This document shows, piece after piece, positions 28,087 to 36,494 of a stretch of 64,000 nucleotides of DNA. How positions within the stretch are numbered: position 1 is the stretch's first letter; each line of letters opens with the position of its first letter. The DNA comes from Dehalobacter sp. DCM (lineage in GTDB: Bacteria > Bacillota > Desulfitobacteriia > Desulfitobacteriales > Syntrophobotulaceae). Where the stretch lies: the NCBI RefSeq assembly GCF_024972775.1, contig NZ_CP092282.1, forward strand, positions 1,536,001 through 1,600,000. Reading direction: 5' to 3'. The notes under the pieces are model-generated. The model was not told the origin of the DNA. It made no database searches and was given only the letters and a program-made list of their open reading frames with translations. A program made the translations under genes and the position numbers.

Positions 28087-28920
28087 ATGAAAAAAGTCTT
28101 AACACTCTTATTAGTGGGTGTACTGGCGCTCACATTCAGCGCCTGCGGAAAAACTGACACGAATCAGACGAGCAATCAACCGGCACAAACCGAATCGGGG
28201 GAAATAACCATCGCAGGATCGACTTCCGTACAGCCGATTTCTGAGGCACTGGCCGAAGCATTTATGGTCAAGTATCCCAATATTAAAGTCAGCGTTCAGG
28301 GCGGCGGTTCCAGCGCGGGAATTAAGGCGGCGCAGGAAGCAACAGCAGATATTGGCGCTTCTTCCCGTGAACTGAAAAGCGAAGAAAACGGATTGACGGA
28401 AACCGTCATCTGCAAAGACGGCATCGCCATTGCGGTTAACAGCGCCAATGCAGTTAAGGATTTAAGTATTGAGCAAATTATGAAAATCTACAGCGGAGCG
28501 ATCACCAATTGGAAGGATGTCGGCGGCGCCGATCAGACCATCAATGTGGTAACCCGTGAAGATGGCTCCGGAACACGCGGTGCTTTTGAAGAACTCGTCA
28601 TGGGCAAAGATAATCCAATCTCTGACAAAGCTCTCGTCCAGAATTCCACCGGTGCAGTGAAAGCATCCGTAGCCAGTGATCCGAACGCCATCGGGTACAT
28701 CTCTCTGGCCAGTCTTGATGAAACCGTGAAAGCGGTAACTGTAGAAGGTGTCCAGGTCAGCGCGGATAATATCGTTAACGGCACGTATAAGATTTCCCGT
28801 CCGTTCCTTTACCTGACCAAAGAAGCGCCAGCCGGTGCAGTCAAGACCTATATGGACTATGTCATGTCAGCTGAAGGCCAAAGCATTATTGAAAAAGAAG
28901 GTCTCGTGTTAGTTAAATAG
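28087..28920 (+). CDS. pstS: Phosphate ABC transporter substrate-binding lipoprotein PstS (first copy)
   Basis: 277 residues from ATG 28087, just after GAAAGGCAGG; the longer frame from 28027 includes the promoter leader. The lipoprotein signal ends in the lipobox LTFSAC. The mature part shows the PstS pattern TIAGSTSVQPISEALAEAF, GGGSSAGIKAA and VVTREDGSGTRGAFEEL, which form the phosphate site. It is very similar throughout to the second PstS at 50970. It stands alone, 19 kb from the transporter genes, with its own Pho box, and lies inside a segment bracketed by two 106-bp repeats. It would deliver phosphate to PstCAB. Confidence 0.95.
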   Translation: MKKVLTLLLVGVLALTFSACGKTDTNQTSNQPAQTESGEITIAGSTSVQPISEALAEAFMVKYPNIKVSVQGGGSSAGIKAAQEATADIGASSRELKSEENGLTETVICKDGIAIAVNSANAVKDLSIEQIMKIYSGAITNWKDVGGADQTINVVTREDGSGTRGAFEELVMGKDNPISDKALVQNSTGAVKASVASDPNAIGYISLASLDETVKAVTVEGVQVSADNIVNGTYKISRPFLYLTKEAPAGAVKTYMDYVMSAEGQSIIEKEGLVLVK

Positions 28921-28977
28921 TCTTAGTTAAATAATGAATGGTTGAGCACAGATAAGTTAATTCGACGGACTCTTTGG

Positions 28978-29019
28978 GCTGCTGCCCGGCGAACGATAGC
29001 GTTCACCGGGCAGCAGCTT
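28978..29019 (+). terminator. Terminator after pstS1
   Basis: GCTGCTGCCCGG (28978-28989) pairs exactly with CCGGGCAGCAGC (29006-29017), and an inner CGAACG/CGTTC extension makes a very stable stem; TTT follows. Confidence 0.85.
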
Positions 29020-29121
29020 TAGTGTATTAACTATAATCGGAGTCTTTTTTGTAATAATTATCAATAATATACATCAGAAGTTTACGATAATTTAAAATTC
29101 AACGTTCTTTAACTGTTTAAA

Positions 29122-29150
29122 TTGCAAACAGAACATATGTTTGATATAAT
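29122..29150 (+). promoter_or_regulatory. Sigma-A promoter of the BRO-N gene
   Basis: TTGCAA at 29122-29127, a 17-bp spacer and TATAAT at 29145-29150. A perfect 16-bp palindrome, TTATCAAATTTGATAA, lies downstream at 29196-29211 and could be an operator. Confidence 0.6.
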
Positions 29151-29195
29151 TCTAATAAGATTAATTTGCCATAATAAGGAATTCAATAAAGAATA

Positions 29196-29211
29196 TTATC
29201 AAATTTGATAA
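29196..29211. promoter_or_regulatory. Perfect 16-bp palindrome, candidate operator
   Basis: TTATCAAATTTGATAA lies 46 nt after the TATAAT box and 30 nt before the start codon of the BRO-N gene. Its size and position fit an operator of a dimeric repressor; the protein is unknown. Confidence 0.5.
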
Positions 29212-29241
29212 GTTTAAGGTTCGAAAGCAGTGAGGTTTGAA

Positions 29242-30070
29242 ATGGAAAAAGAAAATTCTATTAAACTATTTGAAGAAAAAACTATTCGCACTCATTGGGA
29301 TGAGGAAAGAGAGAACTGGTATTTTTCTATTGTTGATGTAATTGCAGTCTTAACCAACAGCGAAAATCCACAGACATACTGGCGTGTTATGAAAAAACGC
29401 TTGATTGAAGAAGGAAATGAAACCGTTACATATTGTAACGCTTTGAAAATGAAAGCTGCAGACGGCAAAATGCGCATGACAGACGTTGCCGACACCGAGC
29501 AACTTCTGCGGCTTATTCAGTCAATTCCAAGCAAAAAAGCTGAACCGTTTAAATTGTGGTTAGCTCGTGTGGGAACCCAGCGGATTGACGAAACCGCCGA
29601 TCCTGAGATTACCATTGAACGCGCATTGGAAACCTATCTGAAAAAAGGCTATACACGCAATTGGATTAACCAGCGGCTGAAAACAATCGAAGTTCGCAAA
29701 GAACTGACTGATGAATGGGAAAAACGCGGCATAACTGATAAACTTGATTTCGCAATTTTAACTGATGAGATAACGCAAGCATGGGCAGACAAAACAACAA
29801 GACAATATAAAGAATTCAAGGGTCTTAAAAAAGAGAATCTCAGGGACAATATGACCAATGTTGAGTTGGTTCTAAATATGCTGGCGGAAGTTACTACCAC
29901 CGATATTTCTCGTCAGGACGAGCTAGAAACTATGGCGGAACATAAAAGTGTTGCACAGCGCGGTGGTTCGGTCAAAGGCAGCACGTGTGCAGTATGAAAA
30001 ACAGACAGGAAAAAAGGCAGTATCCCCTTTGAATGCTAATGACCTTAAAGGTTTGGTAGACAAAATTTGA
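29242..30070 (+). pseudogene. BRO-N domain (phage antirepressor-like) protein with 3' frameshift
   Basis: The open frame (29242-29997) gives 251 residues with a Bro-N-like N-terminus (IRTHWDEERENWYFSIVDVIAVLT, YWRVMKKRL) and the middle region GYTRNWINQRLKTIEVRKELTDEWEKRG typical of this family in anaerobes. At about 29976 the frame is lost in GGSV-KGSTCAV-stop. Shifting one base gives KAARVQYEKQTGKKAVSPLN and a plausible tail NANDLKGLVDKI with stop at 30068-30070, which continues the family pattern VAQRGG-V-A. A small deletion (probably two bases) is the simplest explanation; sequencing error or programmed shift are possible. It is likely a prophage or DNA-damage-related gene of foreign origin. 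Confidence 0.75.
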
Positions 30071-30095
30071 TAGTCAAATAACGTCACATATGACG

Positions 30096-30143
30096 ATACC
30101 AGCCAATGTTTATTACACATCGTAATAAACATTAAGCTGGTAT
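30096..30143. terminator. Long hairpin after the BRO-N gene
   Basis: ATACCAGC plus AATGTTTATTAC (30096-30116) pairs with GTAATAAACATT plus GCTGGTAT (30122-30143) with a small bulge. It is a probable terminator; the T-rich stretch after it is weak. Confidence 0.6.
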
Positions 30144-30247
30144 TATTAATTATTACAAGTAACGTTTTATAAGAACGGTGTACTAGGAGTCTGACCGACG
30201 AAACGTTTTCGTTGAATATCTATGCATTCATTCAACCCTCATAGCTC

Positions 30248-30353
30248 GGTCTGCGTACTACATTTCCGGCGGCAAGCGGAGTAGGATTGCGGAGCGCGGC
30301 TCTTTGCGCCACGGATGGCGCAAGAGCCGAAAGCGGAATGTGGTGCGCAGACC
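30248..30353 (+). repeat. Dispersed 106-bp palindromic repeat, copy 2
   Basis: The outer arms GGTCTGCGTACTACAT and ATGTGGTGCGCAGACC are nearly perfect inverted repeats. The inner hairpin (CGGCTCTTTGCGCCA / TGGCGCAAGAGCCG) and the right half are almost base-for-base those of copy 1. It lies in direct orientation to copy 1, so the two enclose pstS1 and the BRO-N gene. Confidence 0.85.
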
Positions 30354-30415
30354 GGACCCAAAAGAATATATTCGTCTAATTATTGAAAAATTATAATACT
30401 TGATTCAGGTTAAGT

Positions 30416-30883
30416 TCAGGCTGCTTCAATGACACTGACATGCAGTCCCATAGCCCCGATATGCTCTATATCGATCGGGATGAAGAGGGTGGGGGTGCGA
30501 TGGGTTATTTCAATTCTTTCTCCGACGATGACGGTAGGCGGGGTGATGTCAATGATCACGTTGATGATCGAGAATTCTGTAGCGGCATTGCCCAGAATCA
30601 TATTGGCCAATTCACCCACCGCGCTCTTGGTCAGCTCGTCGAGAGCAGACGTTTCATAGCCGCCTAATAACGTACTGGCAGCTTTCATTGCGCTGTTATC
30701 TTTGAATTCCAAGGTTACCTGTCCCTTTATTTTTCCTGTGATCCCAATGATAACTGCGGTATTGCCGATGGTGTAGGGTGTGTTCAGCAATGAAATGCGA
30801 CCGATGTTCGGTTCTGCGTTACATAGGGGCGAAAAGACGGAAGCGATACCCTTAAGGAATGGGTTGATATGTTCTGCTTTCAA
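30416..30883 (-). CDS. cheX: CheX-like chemotaxis phosphatase
   Basis: 155 residues, the typical CheX length. The catalytic E-x-x-N motif is in SAVGELANMILGNA, preceded by the beta-strand region GTVTLEF-like GQVTLEFKDNSAMKAASTLLGG. CheX removes phosphate from CheY-type regulators. It is the last gene of a minus-strand set with a CheA-like kinase and a CheY, which supports a self-contained phosphorelay. No flagellar genes are seen, so the output is probably not flagellar rotation. Confidence 0.85.
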   Translation of the reverse strand: MKAEHINPFLKGIASVFSPLCNAEPNIGRISLLNTPYTIGNTAVIIGITGKIKGQVTLEFKDNSAMKAASTLLGGYETSALDELTKSAVGELANMILGNAATEFSIINVIIDITPPTVIVGERIEITHRTPTLFIPIDIEHIGAMGLHVSVIEAA

Positions 30884-30925
30884 AAAATTATTCTCCTCTC
30901 ATTTTGGACTGCGGTTATGTTATTC

Positions 30926-32929
30926 CTATAGATTAAAGGTGCGCATAATCGGAAGTGTGATGACAAATTCCGTGCCGCTGCCTTCATTGGTTGATACGGT
31001 GATATTTCCGCCTAACTTTTCAGCCTCATGTTTCACAGCTGACAAACCGATTCCTCTTCCTGACAGCGTGTCCACAGCGGCTTTGGTAGAAAAATGCTCC
31101 TTGAAAATAAACGGCAGCAAATCCGCCGGCGGCATGCAGGACAATTCCTCCTGCGAAGCCAGTCCGGCTTCCAATACTTTATCTTTTATTTTCATTAAGT
31201 CAATACCGTGACCGTCATCGGTGACGGACAGGGCAAAATAATTCGGATCCAAGCGGCGTATTTGACAGGTAATGGCTGCGCATTCCGGCTTTCCGGCTTC
31301 CATCCGGGCATCCGCAGACTCAATACCGTGATCCGCCGCATTGCGGACGATATGGATGAGTGACTTCAACAGACCGGAATATAATGGCTTATAGACGAAG
31401 ATATCATCGCCCTCGATGTGCAGCGCAATCTTTTTTCCCAGGCGTGAACCCAGGTATTCCACATAGCCGTCGTATTCTTTCAGAAAATCTTTGAAATTAC
31501 GGCAAAGCAGCTTTTTGACGGCTTCTGTCAAGGCGTGCTGCTGTTCTTCCTTGCAGACACGTTTAATCAGCGTACAGATAGCTTCAATTTGTTCTTTGGT
31601 AACCACAAAGGTTTCTGTTTTCGTGAAATAGTCTTCTCCTAAAGCACCGGTGATCACCTGCATATCGTCCGCCAGGATAGCGCTGGGATCAATGCCGGCA
31701 AGGATGTTTTTCAGATGGTTTAACAGGCTGGGATTTTCAGCTTCTTTTAATAGATCCGCCAGTTGATCTTCAAGCGCGTGCAGATGAGCGGAGGTATTGT
31801 ATAAGCCATGCTGTGCCAGCTCCCCCTTATAGGTATGCACACTGCGGAAGATTTCCGTCAGTGTCTCACCGCCGTTTTGGGATTCGTCAAGGCGATTGTT
31901 CCAGCCGGTGCGGAAAAGCTGGCACATCTCCTCGATGCTCATTTTCATATCGTCATAGTTCTGAATGGCTTTTAAAATGAGCCGGAGGTTCTTTTCTTCC
32001 TCTTTCATCCTGCGGTTAAGTTCTATTTTTTCCGTGATGTCCGTCAAAATGACCATGACTTTCAGATCGGATTCGGATAATAATTTATATTCTAAAGCCA
32101 CGGTCCTGCCATGCACGGTCATTTCCTGGGGCAGAAGAGAGAAGTAGACCTCGGCGGATATGTCATTCTCACCGGCAAAGAGCATGGTTAATGTTGCTTC
32201 CATCCCGGCGACATCTGCCGGTTTGAAATACGGGGCGACTATGTCCAGAAAATGTCGCGCAACTATTTCACAGCCGAAGATTTTGACACATTCCGCGCTG
32301 TATTCATTGTGTATAAGATAATTGCCGGAGAAAGACAGAAAACCTTGACCGGCATGGTCCAGCAGGTTTTTAATCGATTCGTTTTTCTGACTGAGTTCGG
32401 CATTGGTGGCAGCAATCGTATCGCTGAACGCTTTCTCCTTTTCGTTGGCCATTTTCAGCCATTCGATTTCTTTTTCTCTCTTTTTCGTCAGCTCCATCAA
32501 AAAGACCCGGATACTGACCACGCCGAGAAAGACATCGTTTTTCGTGACGACAATGAGATCATAAATGTTTTTGTGGTCGCGCTTCATGGCCAGCGCACTG
32601 ACCTTGGCTATCTCAACGGAGTGATCGACAATCAGCATACTGGTTTCCATGAGATAGGTGACAGGTCGTCTGCTGTAAAGCGAATACCCGTATTGCGTCC
32701 CGATCTTCTGGTAATAATCCGCTCGCATAATTAATCCGGCGGGTCTGTCATTATCCAATATAACAATGCCTTCCAGCAGGCTTTGCTGCTCAAATATTTC
32801 ATGGGCTTTAGAGCCAGTATCTGTTATACAGCAGGTTGTTGTGTGTTGAACAAGCCTGCTGATAGGATCTTTAATGTCGATGTCGGTCATGGATATGACG
32901 CTGGGAATCGTTGGATTATCGTGACTCAA
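30926..32929 (-). CDS. CBS-PAS-HPt-CheA-type hybrid histidine kinase
   Basis: 667 residues, soluble. A CBS pair covers about 1-140, with the segment QYGYSLYSRRPVTYLM shared with the divergent EAL-CBS-GGDEF protein. A coiled region and PAS domain lie at about 155-310. An HPt domain has HTYKG, the phosphorylated histidine motif of CheA P1. The C-terminal kinase domain is of the CheA type (HIVRNAADHGIE, DDGHGID, SGRGIGLSAVK). P2 (CheY-binding) and P5 (CheW-binding) domains are absent, so it is a CheA-related but free-standing kinase. CheY is upstream with a 14-nt overlap and CheX downstream. Confidence 0.85.
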   Translation of the reverse strand: MSHDNPTIPSVISMTDIDIKDPISRLVQHTTTCCITDTGSKAHEIFEQQSLLEGIVILDNDRPAGLIMRADYYQKIGTQYGYSLYSRRPVTYLMETSMLIVDHSVEIAKVSALAMKRDHKNIYDLIVVTKNDVFLGVVSIRVFLMELTKKREKEIEWLKMANEKEKAFSDTIAATNAELSQKNESIKNLLDHAGQGFLSFSGNYLIHNEYSAECVKIFGCEIVARHFLDIVAPYFKPADVAGMEATLTMLFAGENDISAEVYFSLLPQEMTVHGRTVALEYKLLSESDLKVMVILTDITEKIELNRRMKEEEKNLRLILKAIQNYDDMKMSIEEMCQLFRTGWNNRLDESQNGGETLTEIFRSVHTYKGELAQHGLYNTSAHLHALEDQLADLLKEAENPSLLNHLKNILAGIDPSAILADDMQVITGALGEDYFTKTETFVVTKEQIEAICTLIKRVCKEEQQHALTEAVKKLLCRNFKDFLKEYDGYVEYLGSRLGKKIALHIEGDDIFVYKPLYSGLLKSLIHIVRNAADHGIESADARMEAGKPECAAITCQIRRLDPNYFALSVTDDGHGIDLMKIKDKVLEAGLASQEELSCMPPADLLPFIFKEHFSTKAAVDTLSGRGIGLSAVKHEAEKLGGNITVSTNEGSGTEFVITLPIMRTFNL

Positions 32930-33317
32930 TCAGGACAGCCTCCTTAATGGTGAGCTTTTTCTCCAGAACCGCGTTCAATACGCTTGCCGTTTTTTCGGAA
33001 TTAAAGGGTTTTAGAATGTAATTGGAAGCACCGGCTTTGATGGCTTCAAGGACTTTGGTCTGCTGTCCCAGGGCGGTGATCATCACGATACACGCGTTGG
33101 GCGCTATTTCCTTGATTTTCCGGCACGCGGTGATTCCGTCCATGACCGGCATGGTGATGTCCATTGTTACCAAATCCGGTTTCAGTTCAACGAATTTTTT
33201 AACGGCTTCCTCGCCGTTGGCAGCTTCCCCTGCAATTTCAAAGTCATTCTCACACAATATTTGCTTTAGATTGAACCGTGTAGCCAAAGAATCGTCAACA
33301 ATCAATATTCTGGCCAT
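32916..33317 (-). CDS. cheY: CheY-like single-domain response regulator
   Basis: 133 residues with a clean receiver domain: the acidic pair in LIVDDS, phospho-acceptor Asp in LVTMDITMPVMDG, Thr in VMITALGQ and Lys in ILKPFNS. There is no output domain. The start has AGGAGGGATG. It overlaps the kinase gene by 14 nt, so the two are translated together. It probably acts by protein contact with an unidentified target, perhaps the pilus or a cyclic-di-GMP enzyme. Confidence 0.92.
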   Translation of the reverse strand: MARILIVDDSLATRFNLKQILCENDFEIAGEAANGEEAVKKFVELKPDLVTMDITMPVMDGITACRKIKEIAPNACIVMITALGQQTKVLEAIKAGASNYILKPFNSEKTASVLNAVLEKKLTIKEAVLIESR

Positions 33318-33501
33318 GTTTTCATCCCTCCTATTATAGCTTTATCGTACTTGGTGAAAGTAAAGAGAGTATGAACAATGGTTTATTTTTTTGTAAAGTT
33401 TGGACAAAGATAAATAATGAGAAAAATTTACATAGTGTTCACAATAGCTTAACGTTGCCCAGTTAAGATAGAGATAAACACAGGGAGAGGAGGTCAGGAT
33501 T

Positions 33502-33561
33502 ATGACGGCAAAAGAAGAAGCGATCATCAGGGCAATCTGGGGCAGCGGACGAAAGAAATAA
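33502..33561 (+). CDS. Candidate 19-residue small protein
   Basis: ATG 33502 follows a near-perfect GAGAGGAGGTCAGG ribosome site and opens MTAKEEAIIRAIWGSGRKK before TAA. The peptide could form a basic amphipathic helix. It lies in the 309-nt divergent region between cheY and the EAL-GGDEF gene, 66 nt before the latter. No family recognised; a leader peptide or small protein is possible. The rest of 33318-33501 is AT-rich with no clear element. Confidence 0.45.
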   Translation: MTAKEEAIIRAIWGSGRKK

Positions 33562-33626
33562 ATCTCCTTGAAGAATCGAAAGGCATAGCGTATTAACGCA
33601 AGAAAACACGTTCAGGAGATATGGTA

Positions 33627-35465
33627 ATGAATGAAATGCAGCACTATGGTCAGACATACTGTGATAATACAATAAGTAATTCAAATCAGACGCATATACT
33701 CCAACTATTGCAAGATGAAAGCATAGGTGATTCATTTATGCAGGTATTAGAGAAAAAAGAAATTTCTACACTGTTTCAGCCGATTGTGTCTTTGAAGGAT
33801 GGACATATCTTAGGCTTTGAAGCACTGAGCAGGGGCCCGAAAAATTCGATGCTTGAAAGTCCGGCGGTTTTATTTGACGTTGCCCGGCTTTATGGCAAGC
33901 TTTGGGAGCTTGAATTCCTGTGCAGGATCAAAGCGTTGGAAAATGCAGCGAATATCAACCAAGAGTATTTGATATTTATCAACGTGGATCCGAATATTAT
34001 CAATGATGAAAATTTCACCCGGGGATTTACCAAGGAGTTCTTAAAGGGCTTTAATATTGACCCGGAAAATGTTGTCTTTGAATTGACGGAAAAGAATACA
34101 GTTCCCGATATTCATGGCTTCAAGAAGCTGATCGATAACTACAAGGATCAGGGATATAAGATCGCCATCGATGATACCGGCGCAGGCTACTCGGGATTGA
34201 AATTAATCACCGATATTAATCCCAATTATATTAAATTGGATATGGCCCTGATCCGGGATCTGGACAAGGACGGGGTAAAATATGCCCTGATCAAAACCTT
34301 ATATGAATTTTGTCAGGTGACCAATATTAAAGTCATCGCTGAAGGCATTGAGACGGAAAATGAACTGAATGCTCTGATCGATATCGGGGTGGATTATGGA
34401 CAAGGCTATTTTATCCAAAAACCTATTAACGCTTTGGCTGACATCCGGCCGGATGTTGTGAAATCGATTACGGTGCGAAATAAAAAGAAAAGCGCGCTCT
34501 ATAATGCCAAGCCGACGACGGTGTTTGTCGGTGATGTCTGCCGGTCAAATTTGTGCCTGGAACCGTACAATATATGTGAAAAAGCACTGCAAGTATTCAA
34601 CGAAAATAAAGCATTAATGGGGATACCGGTGGTAGAAAACGGCGTTCTCTGCGGTCTATTGATGCGAGATAAATTTTTTGCGGAACTTGGGACAAAGTAC
34701 GGCTATGCCTTATATGTCAACAGGCCGGTATCGATGGTAATGGACAACCGCCCCTTGTGCGTAGAGTACAGTACAACCATCGATGTTGCTTCCAAGCTCG
34801 CCATGAACCGCAGCAGCAATAATCTATACGACTATATTATCGTGACCAATAACAATAGGTATTTCGGCATTGTCACCGTCAAGGATCTGCTGGACAAAAC
34901 CATTGAACTGGAAGTGAACTATGCCAAGCATTTGAATCCCTTGTCCGGACTTCCGGGAAATGTCCTGATTGAGCAGAAGCTCACGGAGGTCATTAATCAT
35001 GACCTGGAATTCACCGTGCTTTATATTGATATCGACAATTTCAAGGTGTACAACGATATTTATGGTTTCGAGAAAGGCGACAGGATGCTGCAGTTTCTGG
35101 CAAGAACGATTTCTGAAACCGCCGCAGGATTGAACGGGGCAGATCAATTTGTCGGGCATATCGGCGGCGATGACTTTATCGTTATCCTTGACAGCTATGA
35201 CGTCGAAGCCCTGTGCAGTCTGCTTGTTCGAAAATTTACGGACGGAATCAAGGAATTTTACTCCCGGCAGCATATCGACAATCAGTGCATTATTGCCAAG
35301 AACAGACACGGGCAGGAAGAACAATACCCGCTGGTGACGCTGTCCATTGCCGGTATTCATAACCGGGGCAAAACCTTTGCGGATATCTACGACCTCACGG
35401 AGCAAGCGGGCAGAATCAAGAAAAAATGCAAAGAAATATGGGACAGCTGCTATATAATCCAGTAG
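33627..35465 (+). CDS. EAL-CBS-GGDEF cyclic-di-GMP protein
   Basis: 612 residues from ATG 33627, 8 nt after AGGAG; ATG 33621 is only 3 nt from it. The EAL domain (about 30-265) keeps FEALSRG, the metal-binding INVDPN and IDDTGAGYSG, and the AEGIETENE loop, so phosphodiesterase activity is likely. A CBS pair follows (about 290-425) with GTKYGYALYVNRPV, shared with the kinase at 30926. The GGDEF domain ends the protein; its signature is GGDDF (about residue 512), a conservative change that can retain activity. It is divergent from the CheA-like operon. CBS domains usually sense adenine nucleotides, so both outputs may respond to the same ligand. Confidence 0.9.
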   Translation: MNEMQHYGQTYCDNTISNSNQTHILQLLQDESIGDSFMQVLEKKEISTLFQPIVSLKDGHILGFEALSRGPKNSMLESPAVLFDVARLYGKLWELEFLCRIKALENAANINQEYLIFINVDPNIINDENFTRGFTKEFLKGFNIDPENVVFELTEKNTVPDIHGFKKLIDNYKDQGYKIAIDDTGAGYSGLKLITDINPNYIKLDMALIRDLDKDGVKYALIKTLYEFCQVTNIKVIAEGIETENELNALIDIGVDYGQGYFIQKPINALADIRPDVVKSITVRNKKKSALYNAKPTTVFVGDVCRSNLCLEPYNICEKALQVFNENKALMGIPVVENGVLCGLLMRDKFFAELGTKYGYALYVNRPVSMVMDNRPLCVEYSTTIDVASKLAMNRSSNNLYDYIIVTNNNRYFGIVTVKDLLDKTIELEVNYAKHLNPLSGLPGNVLIEQKLTEVINHDLEFTVLYIDIDNFKVYNDIYGFEKGDRMLQFLARTISETAAGLNGADQFVGHIGGDDFIVILDSYDVEALCSLLVRKFTDGIKEFYSRQHIDNQCIIAKNRHGQEEQYPLVTLSIAGIHNRGKTFADIYDLTEQAGRIKKKCKEIWDSCYIIQ

Positions 35466-35484
35466 TAGGAATCAGGAGGCGGAG

Positions 35485-35571
35485 ATGGAAAGAAAACTGG
35501 TGTCGGTTTCTGTTTTACTGGGGATGATCCTCATGCTGTTATCCATTCAGATCGTTATCAGTTCGCTGTAA
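35485..35571 (+). CDS. Candidate 28-residue single-pass membrane peptide
   Basis: ATG 35485 follows CAGGAGGCGG at ideal spacing and encodes MERKLVSVSVLLGMILMLLS plus IQIVISSL: a short basic start and one hydrophobic helix. It begins 19 nt after the EAL-GGDEF gene, so it is probably co-transcribed with it. Small membrane peptides beside signalling enzymes can act as regulators; here that is inference. Confidence 0.5.
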   Translation: MERKLVSVSVLLGMILMLLSIQIVISSL

Positions 35572-35686
35572 CGCGCTTATGTGTTAATAAACGACTGCGG
35601 TATTCAGACGAACACACGATGAGATGTAGTAATACTATGAAAACAGGTAAAATATTTAGAAAAATATATTGAGAGGAGGTGAAAAA

Positions 35687-36430
35687 ATGATATTAGAAGC
35701 GGATCTGCACGTTCACACGGTAGCCAGCAATCACGGCTATAGTACGATTAAAGAAAATGTCACTATTGCCGCTGAGAAAGGATTAAAAATGCTTGCCATC
35801 ACCGACCACGGTCTCAATATGCCCGGCGCACCGCATTATTACTACTTTACCAACCTGATCTCATTGCCCCGGCAGATGGAAGGGGTCCGGGTATTGCGCG
35901 GCGTCGAAGCAAACATTCTGGATACCCAAGGCAGCATCGATATGCCGGAGGGGATTCTGGCGGATTATCTGGATATTGTCCTGGCCGGATTTCACGATTT
36001 GACCGGGTATACCGGATCCAGTATCGCGGATAACACCCGGGCGATGATCGCAGCCATAGAGAATCCGTATGTTCATATCATCAGCCATCCGGGCAATCCG
36101 AAGTTTCCGGTGTTTGTTGAAGATGTAGTATTGGCGGCGAAACAGCACCATAAGGCTCTGGAGCTGAATAACAGTTCCTTTGTGGTCAGACCCGGCAGCC
36201 AAACCTTATGCAGCCAGTTTGCCAGAATGGCCAAAAAGCATAATGCGCTGGTCTGTATCAACAGCGATGCTCATATCTGCTATAACGTCGGAGAAAATGA
36301 AAAAGCCGCGGATTTAGCCGTCAGCGCAGGAATCAGAAAAGCCCAGATCCTCAACGCCTCGGTATACCGGATCAATGAATTCCTGGCTTACCATAAGCAG
36401 CGGATACAGGGACTGAAAAGGGTACAATAA
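35687..36430 (+). CDS. PHP-domain metal-dependent phosphoesterase (YcdX-like)
   Basis: 247 residues from ATG 35687, which follows GAGAGGAGGTGA; a start at 35669 overlaps that site. The PHP metal motifs are intact: DLHVHTVAS, ITDHGLNMPG, the Glu in RGVEANI, ISHPGNPKF and INSDAHICYNVG. The YcdX-type family hydrolyses phosphate esters with a trinuclear metal site; substrate is unknown here. A terminator follows at 36468-36494. It stands alone between the EAL-GGDEF unit and the convergent ppk operon. Confidence 0.88.
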   Translation: MILEADLHVHTVASNHGYSTIKENVTIAAEKGLKMLAITDHGLNMPGAPHYYYFTNLISLPRQMEGVRVLRGVEANILDTQGSIDMPEGILADYLDIVLAGFHDLTGYTGSSIADNTRAMIAAIENPYVHIISHPGNPKFPVFVEDVVLAAKQHHKALELNNSSFVVRPGSQTLCSQFARMAKKHNALVCINSDAHICYNVGENEKAADLAVSAGIRKAQILNASVYRINEFLAYHKQRIQGLKRVQ

Positions 36431-36467
36431 ACAGAGGTCCAACAAATTGAAAATCATTAAAACTAAC

Positions 36468-36494
36468 CAGTCTTGTGGCGATAGACTGTTTTTT
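36468..36494 (+). terminator. Terminator after the PHP gene
   Basis: CAGTCT (36468-36473) pairs with AGACTG (36483-36488), followed by TTTTTT. It overlaps the end of the convergent ppk gene. Confidence 0.7.

Noticed and set aside
34824..35405. 193-codon minus-strand frame
   Set aside because: Shadow of the CBS-GGDEF coding region, which has clear domain motifs on the plus strand.
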